A DNA stretch of 5,560 nt, taken from contig JAOUFO010000138.1 of assembly GCA_029858165.1 (NCBI GenBank), positions 1 to 5,560 of the forward strand, in the 5' to 3' direction. This document shows positions 1 through 5,560 of the stretch, in pieces (the stretch's first letter is position 1; each line of letters begins with the position of its first letter). The position numbers and the translations under genes were made by a program. The notes beneath the pieces were generated by a model. The model searched no databases and was not told the DNA's origin. It saw nothing but the letters and a program-made list of their open reading frames with translations. Source of the DNA: Deltaproteobacteria bacterium (GTDB lineage Bacteria; SAR324; JACQKK01).

Positions 1-828
1 CACCCCCCCCCCGCCAAACCCCAAGGCCGCCACCGCCATCATCCAAAACGCCGCCGGAGAAGCCGCCAACATCTGGCCCGCAAGATACACCAGGGGTTTT
101 TCCAGGTTCAGCCCTTCGTTTTGATGGCGGGAAACCAGATTGAACTGAAAGGTCATCCAATCGTGGGTGGCGTTCCAGTACAAAAAAGGGGCAAACACCA
201 GCAAAGCCAGCCCGAAGGCCAGATAAGGCTCCTTGGTGATCCACTGCCGCCGATGGCGGGGGTGGGCCAACAACCAGGCCCCGACGGAGGGAAAAAACAA
301 AAAGGCAAAAAATTTGGATAACAGCATCCCCCCCAGGGCCAGCCCCGCCCCGTACCAATATCCCCGCCGTCCATCCACCACCGCCTGTTTCACCCCCCAG
401 GCGGCCAGCGCCCAAAAGAAAATCAACCCCCTGTCGGTGGTGATCATAGAGCCGAACACCACCGACAGGGGCAGCAAGGCGTACAACCCCCCGGCCCACA
501 GGGCAAACCGTTTGCCCCCCAGTTCGTACCCCATGCGCCACACCAAAGCCACGGTAGCCATTTGCAGCACAATGGCGGGCAACCGCACGCTGAATTCATG
601 GGTGCCAAACAGCCAGGTGGATGCCCCGATGAGCCAGGCCACCATGGGGGGGTGGGAATAATATGCCAGGTCCGGGTGGCGGGACCATTCCCAATAAAAC
701 GCCTCATCTCCGCTTAACGGGGGCACCCCCGCCAACAAGGATTGAAAACAAAACACCCCGGCCAGCAACACGGGAAGAGGGTAACGGGCTGCAAGGTTGA
801 GAAGGGGGGTTAGCAGGGCACGCAACAT
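1..828 (-). CDS. GT39/ArnT-like membrane glycosyltransferase (PMT_2 family), N-terminal part, runs off left edge
   Basis: This is an integral inner-membrane GT-C glycosyltransferase, a family that moves a sugar from a polyprenyl-phosphate donor to a lipid, glycan or protein on the periplasmic side. The 276 visible codons are open to the left edge; the C-terminus is missing. After a first membrane segment (about residues 17-36) comes the family signature SGDEAFYW at 39-46, with the expected catalytic acidic pair D41-E42, then YYSHPP at 56-61. Further hydrophobic segments lie near 84-100, 108-127, 134-151, 160-187 and 203-218. ITTD at 129-132, LLSKFF at 169-174 and WNATHDW at 218-224 also match bacterial family members. 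ATG at 828 places the first membrane segment normally but has no clear Shine-Dalgarno. An in-frame GTG at 894 overlaps the epimerase stop as GTGA and would add 22 residues. Family assignment is firm; donor sugar and acceptor are unknown. Confidence 0.9.
   Translation of the reverse strand, partial: MLRALLTPLLNLAARYPLPVLLAGVFCFQSLLAGVPPLSGDEAFYWEWSRHPDLAYYSHPPMVAWLIGASTWLFGTHEFSVRLPAIVLQMATVALVWRMGYELGGKRFALWAGGLYALLPLSVVFGSMITTDRGLIFFWALAAWGVKQAVVDGRRGYWYGAGLALGGMLLSKFFAFLFFPSVGAWLLAHPRHRRQWITKEPYLAFGLALLVFAPFLYWNATHDWMTFQFNLVSRHQNEGLNLEKPLVYLAGQMLAASPAAFWMMAVAALGFGGGGV
3..12. repeat. 10-base C/G homopolymer inside the GT-C gene
   Basis: Ten consecutive C on the plus strand read as a run of G in the minus-strand gene, coding for glycines near residues 273-275. 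It is the longest homopolymer I see here; other runs reach 7-8 bases (for example 3868-3875, 4503-4510 and 5303-5310). Such tracts can slip in replication, but this genome evidently favours GGG codons, so the run may be incidental. Confidence 0.75.
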
Positions 829-852
829 ATAAGGGTTGTTTCGGCGGTGATG

Positions 853-884
853 GGGTTCCCCTGACAAAGAGCCGGGGGAAACCC
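853..884 (-). other. Imperfect inverted repeat ahead of the GT-C gene
   Basis: On the plus strand GGGTTCCCC (853-861) faces GGGGAAACCC (875-884). They can pair with a single bulged A, leaving a loop of about 13 bases. It lies between the epimerase stop and the ATG at 828. There is no T-tract after it in either direction, so it does not look like an intrinsic terminator. It shares bases 881-884 with the neighbouring hairpin, so the two structures exclude each other. Confidence 0.45.
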
Positions 885-899
885 TGTTTTTCACAGGGT
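881..899 (-). other. Perfect 7-bp hairpin spanning the epimerase stop codon
   Basis: ACCCTGT (881-887) and ACAGGGT (893-899) are exact inverted repeats around a 5-base loop. The epimerase stop codon (893-891) sits at the edge of one stem arm, and the alternative GTG start of the next gene (894-892) overlaps it. No run of T follows on the minus strand, so I do not call it a terminator. It could affect translational coupling or RNA stability; that is inference. Confidence 0.5.
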
Positions 900-1844
900 G
901 GATTGAATGGATTGAATCACTTCCCCCAGGTCCGCTTTCAGGTTGCTTGTGGGCTGGTAGCCCAGGTCCCGGCTGATGGCGGCGATGGAGGCAATGGAGT
1001 TTTTCAGTTCCCCCGCCACTTCGGGCTGATGGACGGGCTGGATGGCCGGATTGATTTGTTGCGCCAGAAGCTCCGCCACCTGATTGACACTGTGGGGCAC
1101 ACCGGTGCCTACATTGTAGATGCGGCCCGTCAGGGGGCGTTTCATGGCCAGGATATTGGCCTGCACAATATCCCGCACCGACACGAAATCCCGCATTTGG
1201 CAGCCATCCCCAAAGATGGCGGGGACCTTCCCCTGCAAAAGCAGTTTGGTGAAAATGGTGATCACCCCCACATAGGGGGTAAAGGTCTGGTTGGTGCCAT
1301 AGGTGTTGAAATACCGCAGCACCAGGGCATCAATGCCCAACTGGCGGCACACCAGAAAGGTGTAGGCCTCGGCGGCCAGCTTCGCCACCCCATAGGGGGA
1401 GGCGGGGGCCAGGGAATGGTTTTCCGGCACGGGGGTGGCATCCGGGCTGTCGGCATACACCGCCATGGAGGAGGCCAGCAAAAATTTTTTAACCCGGCTG
1501 CCCTTGAGGGATTGCAACACATTCAGCGCCCCCATGATGTTCTGGTCGGCGTCTTCCAAAAACTCATCCACACTGGCCCGGATGGACACCTTGGCCGCCA
1601 GATGAAACACCACGTCCACTCCCTCCAAAGCGGCTTTCACATCCCCCGGGTTGCGGATATCCCCCCGCAGCAACACCGCCTGGTCAGGCAGATTTTCGGG
1701 CTTGCCGGTGGACAGATTGTCCAGGACGTTTACCTCCAGCCCCTCGGCCACCAGTCCTTTGCAAAGGTGTGATCCGATAAACCCCGCCCCTCCGGTGACC
1801 AGGGCTTTTTTATACCGAACAGTGTCAACGGAAGAGGAGATCAT
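891..1844 (-). CDS. NAD-dependent epimerase/dehydratase, NDP-sugar 4-epimerase-like (extended SDR)
   Basis: This 317-residue protein is a cytoplasmic extended short-chain dehydrogenase acting on a nucleotide sugar, most like GalE-type 4-epimerases. The Rossmann motif GGAGFIG (18-24) keeps G18, G21 and G24. D42 in DNLSTG is placed to bind the adenosine ribose, GDIRN (61-65) follows, and HLAA is at 81-84. The catalytic set is S126 in SSMAVY plus Y151 and K155 in YGVAK, each two residues later than S124/Y149/K153 of E. coli GalE. LRYFNTYG (176-183) and RDFVSVRDI are typical of the substrate half. The SSMAVY context favours an epimerase over a 4,6-dehydratase, which carries TDE there. ATG at 1844 overlaps the upstream stop as ATGA and follows a purine-rich AGGGGGGAG (1855-1847), suggesting translational coupling. 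Exact sugar specificity is not readable; decarboxylase or reductase activity remains possible. Confidence 0.9.
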   Translation of the reverse strand: MISSSVDTVRYKKALVTGGAGFIGSHLCKGLVAEGLEVNVLDNLSTGKPENLPDQAVLLRGDIRNPGDVKAALEGVDVVFHLAAKVSIRASVDEFLEDADQNIMGALNVLQSLKGSRVKKFLLASSMAVYADSPDATPVPENHSLAPASPYGVAKLAAEAYTFLVCRQLGIDALVLRYFNTYGTNQTFTPYVGVITIFTKLLLQGKVPAIFGDGCQMRDFVSVRDIVQANILAMKRPLTGRIYNVGTGVPHSVNQVAELLAQQINPAIQPVHQPEVAGELKNSIASIAAISRDLGYQPTSNLKADLGEVIQSIQSTL

Positions 1845-2791
1845 GACTCCCCCCTGGCCGGAACCATCCGCTCCGGGGTGACAATCATTCCTTCCAGGGG
1901 GGTGGACTGGGTGATGACCGATCCGGCGAAGATCACCGAGTCCTGAACCCGGATGGGATGGTGAAACACCACATTGTCGCCGACCACGCTGTTGTCCACC
2001 TCTGTTCCGGGGGGCAGGCGGATGTTTTCTCCCAACAAAAAGGGAAGTCCCTGCCGTTTGAGTTCATACAGGTTGATTTCATGCAGGTCGCTGGCAAAGG
2101 TCAGGTTCAGGTCTTCCTCCACCAGGGGCAGATGGGTGACATGGTAGCCATCATCTATGAACATTTGGATGGAATCGGTGATTTCGTATTCATCCCGGAT
2201 GGCGGTGCGGGGGGTGCGCCGGATGGCGTCAAACACCGGCAGGGTAAACAGATACAGGCCGCAACCCTTCAGGTTGTTTTCTATATAACGGGGTTTTTCC
2301 ACCACCCGCTTTACCCGGTTGGTGCCCTCATGACAAATGACCGCATAGTTGCGTTTGATGGCATCATGGCTGGCTTCAATTTTGGTGGCCAGCACGGCAT
2401 CGGCTTTTTGATCTTTCAAGGCCCCCATCAAAGGGGACATATCGGTGGGCAAAAAGAAAATATCCCCCAAAAACAGCAAAAAAGGGCGGGTGATGTGGCG
2501 TTCCAACTGGCCCAGGGCGTGGGCGATCCCCAGCAGGGAGGGTTGGTCCACATAGGTGATGCGGGCGCCAAAACGGGTGCCGTCCCCGATCACCCTGGCG
2601 ATTTCCACCCCCAGGTGGCCGATGACCACCATGATATCGGTAATGCCCGCCTCCACCATGGTGCGGATCTGGTATTCCATGATGGGCCGGTTGAGGATGG
2701 GCAGCAGGGGCTTGGGACTGTTTTCGGAAAACGGTCGGATCCGGGAGCCTTTTCCCGCGGCCAGAATCACCCCTTGAAATTCACTCGTCAT
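1841..2791 (-). CDS. Sugar-1-phosphate nucleotidyltransferase (RmlA/GalU-like) with C-terminal hexapeptide-like tail
   Basis: The protein (316 residues) joins a sugar 1-phosphate to an NTP, giving an NDP-sugar and pyrophosphate in the cytoplasm. The N-terminal nucleotidyltransferase signature is clear: GVILAAGKGSRIRP (7-20) with the G-rich loop and R17, then SPKPLLP (25-31) with K27. LLGIAHAL (86-93) and LGD (108-110, D110 a probable metal ligand) follow, then VEKP (164-167) and RDEYEITDS (199-207). Residues from about 250 (TEVDNSVVGDNVVF, then VQDSVIFAGSVI) resemble a short left-handed beta-helix, as in longer RmlA/StrD-type enzymes. Whether it uses dTTP, UTP or another NTP cannot be decided. 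The start is ATG with AGGAAG 9 bases upstream (2806-2801). It lies 74 bp after the GT2 gene and overlaps the epimerase gene by 4 bp, so it probably supplies that enzyme's substrate. Confidence 0.9.
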   Translation of the reverse strand: MTSEFQGVILAAGKGSRIRPFSENSPKPLLPILNRPIMEYQIRTMVEAGITDIMVVIGHLGVEIARVIGDGTRFGARITYVDQPSLLGIAHALGQLERHITRPFLLFLGDIFFLPTDMSPLMGALKDQKADAVLATKIEASHDAIKRNYAVICHEGTNRVKRVVEKPRYIENNLKGCGLYLFTLPVFDAIRRTPRTAIRDEYEITDSIQMFIDDGYHVTHLPLVEEDLNLTFASDLHEINLYELKRQGLPFLLGENIRLPPGTEVDNSVVGDNVVFHHPIRVQDSVIFAGSVITQSTPLEGMIVTPERMVPARGES

Positions 2792-2800
2792 TTGGATGGG

Positions 2801-2806
2801 CTTCCT
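2801..2806 (-). promoter_or_regulatory. Ribosome binding site of the nucleotidyltransferase
   Basis: AGGAAG on the minus strand stands 9 bases before the ATG at 2791, a reasonable Shine-Dalgarno that supports this start. The rest of the 74-bp gap (2792-2865) shows no convincing promoter or terminator, so the gene is probably read through from the GT2 gene. Confidence 0.6.
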
Positions 2807-2865
2807 GGTTGGTGCCGGTAAGGGGGTTCAGGGCCGTGCCAGACAAAAGCCCCATCCCCGGTTTG

Positions 2866-3606
2866 CTACAATTTGTTCAACACCCGCTTGCGGTACAGAC
2901 GCACTTTGCAGGCCAGATACATAAAAAACTGAAGGGCGTTCCAGCCGGTTTTAAACAACTTGAGTTTGGATGCCCCGGCGGTGCGGTCCAGATGAATCAC
3001 CCCCACCTCCGCCAGGGAATACCCCCCCTCCTTCACCTTCACACAGATTTCGGTGGGGGTGGGGTATCCCATGGCCTCCAGATGAAGGGAACGCAACACC
3101 TCCCCCCGCACCAGTTTCTGGGCGCAGTTGGTATCTTTCAGCCGCAAGCCGAACATCACCCGCACCATCAGGTTCATAATCCGGTCGGCAATCACCCTTA
3201 AAAAGGTGTCTTTTTTGCCCATCCGGCAGCCGGTGACACAGTCGGCCCCGGTGGATTCCTGAACGGCCTTCAGCTTGGCGTATTCATCCGGGTCAAACTG
3301 CCCGTCGGAATCCATGGTCATCACCCATTGACCGGTGGTGGCCCGGATGGCGCACCCCAGGGCGTGGCCGTACCCCCCGTTTACCGGATTGTGCACATGA
3401 ACCAGAAATGGGAACTCTCCGGTCAGCCGGTTCAAAATCCCGGTGGTGCCGTCCAGGCTGCCGTCATTGCAAACCACGATCTGCCCGGTCAGGTTTTGCC
3501 GTTGGAACATATCCGCCCAGTCGCGCACCACGGCTTCTATGTTTTCCTCCTCATTAAAACAGGGGGCGGCGATGGATAGCGCAGGAGAGGGGAAATGTTG
3601 AGCCAT
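2866..3606 (-). CDS. Family 2 glycosyltransferase, polyprenyl/dolichyl-phosphate sugar synthase-like
   Basis: This 246-residue GT-A glycosyltransferase resembles dolichyl-phosphate mannose synthases, which move a sugar from a nucleotide donor to a polyprenyl phosphate at the cytoplasmic face of the inner membrane. Visible motifs in order: PCFNEEENI (15-23), NDGSLDGT (47-54), GGYGHAL (77-83), the metal-binding DSD (99-101), GCRMGKKD (126-133), KDTNCAQKL (157-165) and HLDRTAGASK (205-214), which fits the R-x-x-G-x-S-K motif. There is no appended transmembrane domain; the C-terminus (about 222-246) is a hydrophobic then basic segment that may touch the membrane. The start is secure: an in-frame TGA lies at 3630-3628 and no other start codon falls between it and the ATG at 3606. 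No good Shine-Dalgarno is visible, the stretch before the ATG being pyrimidine-rich. As the first gene of the cluster it would load the lipid carrier used by the GT-C enzyme. Donor sugar unknown. Confidence 0.92.
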   Translation of the reverse strand: MAQHFPSPALSIAAPCFNEEENIEAVVRDWADMFQRQNLTGQIVVCNDGSLDGTTGILNRLTGEFPFLVHVHNPVNGGYGHALGCAIRATTGQWVMTMDSDGQFDPDEYAKLKAVQESTGADCVTGCRMGKKDTFLRVIADRIMNLMVRVMFGLRLKDTNCAQKLVRGEVLRSLHLEAMGYPTPTEICVKVKEGGYSLAEVGVIHLDRTAGASKLKLFKTGWNALQFFMYLACKVRLYRKRVLNKL

Positions 3607-3664
3607 GTGCCCGAAAAGAAAAGGAAATCAGAAAACCGGCGGATCACCAGCCGTCGGGGGATAC

Positions 3665-3700
3665 CCCAGCCCCGCAGGACAACCCAGCCCCGCAGGAACA
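3665..3700 (-). repeat. 18-bp tandem direct repeat, two copies
   Basis: CCCAGCCCCGCAGGA begins each of two adjacent 18-bp units at 3665 and 3683 (plus-strand reading); the last three bases differ slightly (CAA versus ACA). A related GCCCGCAGGAA recurs at 3818-3828. The repeat lies in the presumed leader of the GT2 gene. It could be an operator with repeated sites or simply a small slippage duplication; nothing in the sequence decides. Confidence 0.7.
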
Positions 3701-3729
3701 AAATGAAGGCCGCCCCCAAAGCAAATGGG

Positions 3730-3744
3730 GTTGTGAAGCACAAC
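3730..3744 (-). other. Small perfect hairpin in the GT2 leader
   Basis: GTTGTG (3730-3735) and CACAAC (3739-3744) are exact inverted repeats around a 3-base loop. On the minus strand the structure follows the candidate promoter and is flanked by runs of C, with no T-tract, so it is not a standard terminator. It could also be the dyad of a protein-binding site. Confidence 0.4.
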
Positions 3745-3765
3745 GGGGGGAAAAGGCCTGAGAAA

Positions 3766-3794
3766 ACTATGCCAAAAAAGGAACGGTTTGACAA
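3766..3794 (-). promoter_or_regulatory. Candidate sigma70-type promoter for the glycosylation operon
   Basis: On the minus strand TTGTCA (3794-3789, five of six matches to TTGACA) is followed after 17 bases by CATAGT (3771-3766, four of six matches to TATAAT). Spacing is optimal and the spacer is T-rich. Transcription would start near 3759, giving a leader of about 150 bases before the GT2 ATG. It lies in the only sizeable gap upstream of the operon. The call rests on consensus matching alone. Confidence 0.4.
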
Positions 3795-3832
3795 AAGATA
3801 AGGCCCCGAAAGAGAAAGCCCGCAGGAATGTA

Positions 3833-3849
3833 TCCCCTGGAAAAGGGGA
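3833..3849 (-). other. Hairpin immediately after the kinase stop codon
   Basis: TCCCCT and AGGGGA on the minus strand form a 6-bp stem with a 5-base loop, beginning five bases after the TAG stop at 3857-3855. There is no following U-tract, so it is at best a weak terminator or an mRNA 3'-end stabiliser for the kinase transcript. Confidence 0.35.
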
Positions 3850-3854
3850 CAGGG

Positions 3855-5560
3855 CTATCCGAACACCGGGGGGGGCCATTCCATCCCCGGCCGGTTGAAC
3901 AGTTCTTCCGCCAGTTCTTCCGACGGCCGGGTGGTGTTCACCACCACATGGCGGCCGGGGGGGAATCCCTCCACCGGCTCAAAAGCCGCTTTCTGGGGGG
4001 AAAGCAGTTCCGGGCGGCCATCCGAAGGGCCGCCCCCCCGCAGATAGCGGGCTTTCAGCCGGGCCAGGGCGGCCTCATCCTCCAGTTTGCATTCCACCAG
4101 CCACACCTCGGCCCCGAACCGGCGGGCCAGGGCCAGGGCCGCCAGCCTGTGGGCCTGTCGGGCAAACGACCCATCCAGAACCACGGACCGGCCCATGGCC
4201 ATCTGCCGGGCAGCCCGGGCCATCATTTCGGCATAGGTGCGTTCGGTCCATTCCGGGGTGTAGATTCCCTCCCCCCATGGGCTTTCCCGGCGGGCTGCCC
4301 CGCCATCCGCTTCTAAATCTTCAGTCAGAACCCCGGCGGCCAGTTGTTTGCGCACCACATCCGAATTGATCACCGGCAGTTCCGCCGTTTCGTGGTTCTG
4401 TTGGCCTTCCTCCCGGTTCCAGCGGGATAGGACGGCATGGGCGAATGCCGCGGCCAGACTGCTTTTTCCGCTACCCATCAATCCGGTCATCAACACCAGG
4501 GCGGGGGGGGCTGCCCGGCGGGCGAAGGTCAGCGCCAGATGAAAAAAGCTTCTTGCCCGGGTGGTGATGGTCTGAACTTCCGCCGGGGTCAGGCTGGTGT
4601 CCTTCAGGCGGAAACCCAACACCTTGCCCCGCACCGCGGCCCGGTAGGCGCAGTAAAACCCCATCAAAGGCAATGCCTGGCTGTCCCCGGTGGTTTCCAC
4701 ATAACGGGCCATCAGCCTCCGGCTTAAATCGGGATGGCCCAACACCGCCAGGTCCATCAGCAAAAAAGCCAGATCGTTGGCCGCATCCCCATAGCGAAAC
4801 CGGTCGGTAAATTCCACACAGTCAATGATGTTGAATTCCGCCCCGCCCCCCGGCTTCAGGATGGTCTGAATGTGTTCGGCCCGCAGGTCCCCATGGCCGT
4901 GAACCACGTGACCGGAAGCCGCCCGGCCTTCCAACAGCCCCTGATGGCAGGCCAAAAAATCATGGACCCGTTGCCGCAGTTCTTTCTGTTCCGCCGGTTC
5001 CAGGGTGCGGCCCACAAACGGTTCCACCTGGGCGAAATTTTCATCCCAGTTGCCGCGGATGGTTTGAGGCAGACCGAAATGGACTTTGTCCGCTTCCGCC
5101 GGATTGTCCCGGTGAAACCGGGCCAGATGGTCCGCCAAATCCTCCATCAAAGCCTCCATTTCCCGGATGGAGCCATTCCCCGCAATCGGCAGGCCCTGCA
5201 TCCGCCCCGCCAGGATGCTATCCAGCCGACCCGTCAGGATGCTATCAAGCATTGTTTCGCGGGGCAGGCGCACCATCACCACCGCGTAATCCACCACCCG
5301 CTCCCCCCCCTCAAAGCTCCATTCGGTCCCGGCCTCCCACAGGGGGACCACTTCCAGGTAGACCTTCGGCGCCAGACGGCGGTTCAAACGCAGCTCTTCA
5401 TGGCAGAAATGGCGGCGGTTTTCCAAACCGGTGAAATCGGCAAACCCCAGATTCACCGGACGTTTGAATTTATAAACAAACCGGGGGGTTAAAAAAACAG
5501 AGGAGATATGGGTTTGGATCAATTCAATGGGGAAAGGTTCCCCCCCGGTGGGGGAAGGAG
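3855..5560 (-). CDS. Bifunctional APH-like / P-loop AAA-type predicted kinase, 5' end beyond right edge
   Basis: This two-domain cytoplasmic protein pairs an aminoglycoside-phosphotransferase-like fold with a P-loop kinase domain, matching the known fused family (COG2187 plus COG0645) whose substrate is unknown. Residues are numbered from the TTG at 5522. The N-terminal half has THISSVFLT (4-12), YKFKRPVNLGF (17-27), the catalytic loop HGDLRAEH (210-217; D212 catalytic, H217 where classical kinases have N) and IIDCVEF as the metal-binding segment. The C-terminal half has Walker A GLMGSGKS (347-354, K353), INSDVVRK (385-392), GIYTPE (419-424) and VVLDGSF (447-453). TTG 5522 is probably not the start: the frame stays open to the edge, and the upstream residues (FPIEL just before IQTHIS) continue the family pattern. 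Oddities are an 8-residue tandem duplication and a hydrophilic insert near 367-383. The role is not resistance-specific; do not read it as a drug-resistance gene. Confidence 0.88.
   Translation of the reverse strand, partial: PSPTGGEPFPIELIQTHISSVFLTPRFVYKFKRPVNLGFADFTGLENRRHFCHEELRLNRRLAPKVYLEVVPLWEAGTEWSFEGGERVVDYAVVMVRLPRETMLDSILTGRLDSILAGRMQGLPIAGNGSIREMEALMEDLADHLARFHRDNPAEADKVHFGLPQTIRGNWDENFAQVEPFVGRTLEPAEQKELRQRVHDFLACHQGLLEGRAASGHVVHGHGDLRAEHIQTILKPGGGAEFNIIDCVEFTDRFRYGDAANDLAFLLMDLAVLGHPDLSRRLMARYVETTGDSQALPLMGFYCAYRAAVRGKVLGFRLKDTSLTPAEVQTITTRARSFFHLALTFARRAAPPALVLMTGLMGSGKSSLAAAFAHAVLSRWNREEGQQNHETAELPVINSDVVRKQLAAGVLTEDLEADGGAARRESPWGEGIYTPEWTERTYAEMMARAARQMAMGRSVVLDGSFARQAHRLAALALARRFGAEVWLVECKLEDEAALARLKARYLRGGGPSDGRPELLSPQKAAFEPVEGFPPGRHVVVNTTRPSEELAEELFNRPGMEWPPPVFG
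5202..5249 (-). repeat. 24-bp in-frame tandem duplication in the kinase gene
   Basis: Two adjacent 24-bp units on the minus strand (5249-5226 and 5225-5202) differ at three bases and encode LDSILTGR followed by LDSILAGR (residues 92-107 counted from TTG 5522). One difference is non-synonymous (T to A); the other two are third-position changes. It keeps the frame and looks like a fairly recent slippage duplication. Confidence 0.85.

Larger units (their letters stand above)
3607..3854. other. 248-bp intergenic region between kinase and GT2 genes
   Basis: This is the longest gap in the window and the likely control region of the glycosylation operon. It holds a hairpin right after the kinase stop, a sigma70-like promoter candidate, a second hairpin in the presumed leader and an 18-bp tandem repeat. 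Short open frames exist on both strands (68 codons on plus, 83-85 on minus), but they overlap one another, lack convincing ribosome binding sites and show no family I recognise. I do not call a gene here. Confidence 0.6.

Noticed and set aside
903..1772. 289-codon open frame on the plus strand
   Set aside because: It lies wholly antisense to the epimerase, whose motifs are unmistakable. The translation is low-complexity H/G/Q-rich with no family match, typical of a mirror frame in G+C-rich DNA.
1958..2821. 287-codon open frame on the plus strand
   Set aside because: Antisense to the nucleotidyltransferase, with the same H/G/Q-rich composition and no recognisable domain.
2821..2865. Possible terminator after the GT2 gene
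   Set aside because: The minus strand has a G-rich stretch followed by CTTTTG, but I find no stable stem before the short T-run, and the downstream gene is functionally linked, so read-through is more likely.
3537..3794. 85-codon minus-strand frame with a hydrophobic stretch (possible small membrane protein)
   Set aside because: It starts with TTG inside the candidate -35 box, lacks a Shine-Dalgarno, overlaps the GT2 gene in another frame by 70 bp, and contains the tandem repeat. No homology is recognised.
3595..3801. 68-codon plus-strand frame, very basic
   Set aside because: It runs against all other genes, overlaps the GT2 start and looks like a by-product of the repeat-rich intergenic DNA. 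The K/R-rich composition alone does not support a nucleic-acid-binding protein.
4734..5492. 252-codon open frame on the plus strand
   Set aside because: Antisense to the APH-like domain of the kinase; no domain and a biased composition.
3855..5560. Aminoglycoside resistance gene
   Set aside because: Only the fold is shared with aminoglycoside phosphotransferases. The fused P-loop kinase domain places it in a conserved family of unknown substrate, and nothing here signals a resistance cassette.

Overview
The window is G+C-rich bacterial DNA, and every gene I can support lies on the minus strand, so transcription runs from right to left. Codon choice leans strongly to GGG and CCC, which gives many C-runs on the plus strand. 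The protein families fit a Gram-negative bacterium, most likely a proteobacterium. The GGG/CCC style reminds me of magnetotactic Magnetococcales, but that is a weak impression.

Layout in transcription order. (1) 5560-3855: a two-domain predicted kinase, with an aminoglycoside-phosphotransferase-like half followed by a P-loop kinase half. Its 5' end lies beyond the right edge. (2) 3854-3607: a 248-bp gap with a candidate promoter, two small hairpins and an 18-bp tandem repeat. (3) 3606-2866: a family-2 glycosyltransferase of the dolichyl/polyprenyl-phosphate sugar synthase type. (4) 2791-1841: a sugar-1-phosphate nucleotidyltransferase with a C-terminal hexapeptide-like tail. (5) 1844-891: an extended short-chain dehydrogenase resembling NDP-sugar 4-epimerases, overlapping gene 4 by 4 bp (ATGA). 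(6) 828 (or 894) to 1: the N-terminal part of an integral-membrane GT-C glycosyltransferase (GT39/ArnT-like, PMT_2), which runs off the left edge.

Genes 3-6 read as a compact surface-glycosylation operon. The nucleotidyltransferase would make an NDP-sugar, the epimerase would convert it, the GT2 enzyme would load a sugar onto a polyprenyl phosphate, and the GT-C enzyme would use a polyprenyl-phosphate sugar at the outer face of the inner membrane to decorate a lipid, glycan or protein. The sugar and the final acceptor cannot be read from the sequence. The kinase upstream appears to be a separate transcription unit of unknown substrate.

I see no RNA genes, CRISPR arrays, mobile elements or integration sites. 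The families are all known. The less ordinary details are a 10-base G-tract inside the GT-C gene, alternative hairpins before that gene, a 24-bp in-frame tandem duplication in the kinase, and the module's gene combination.
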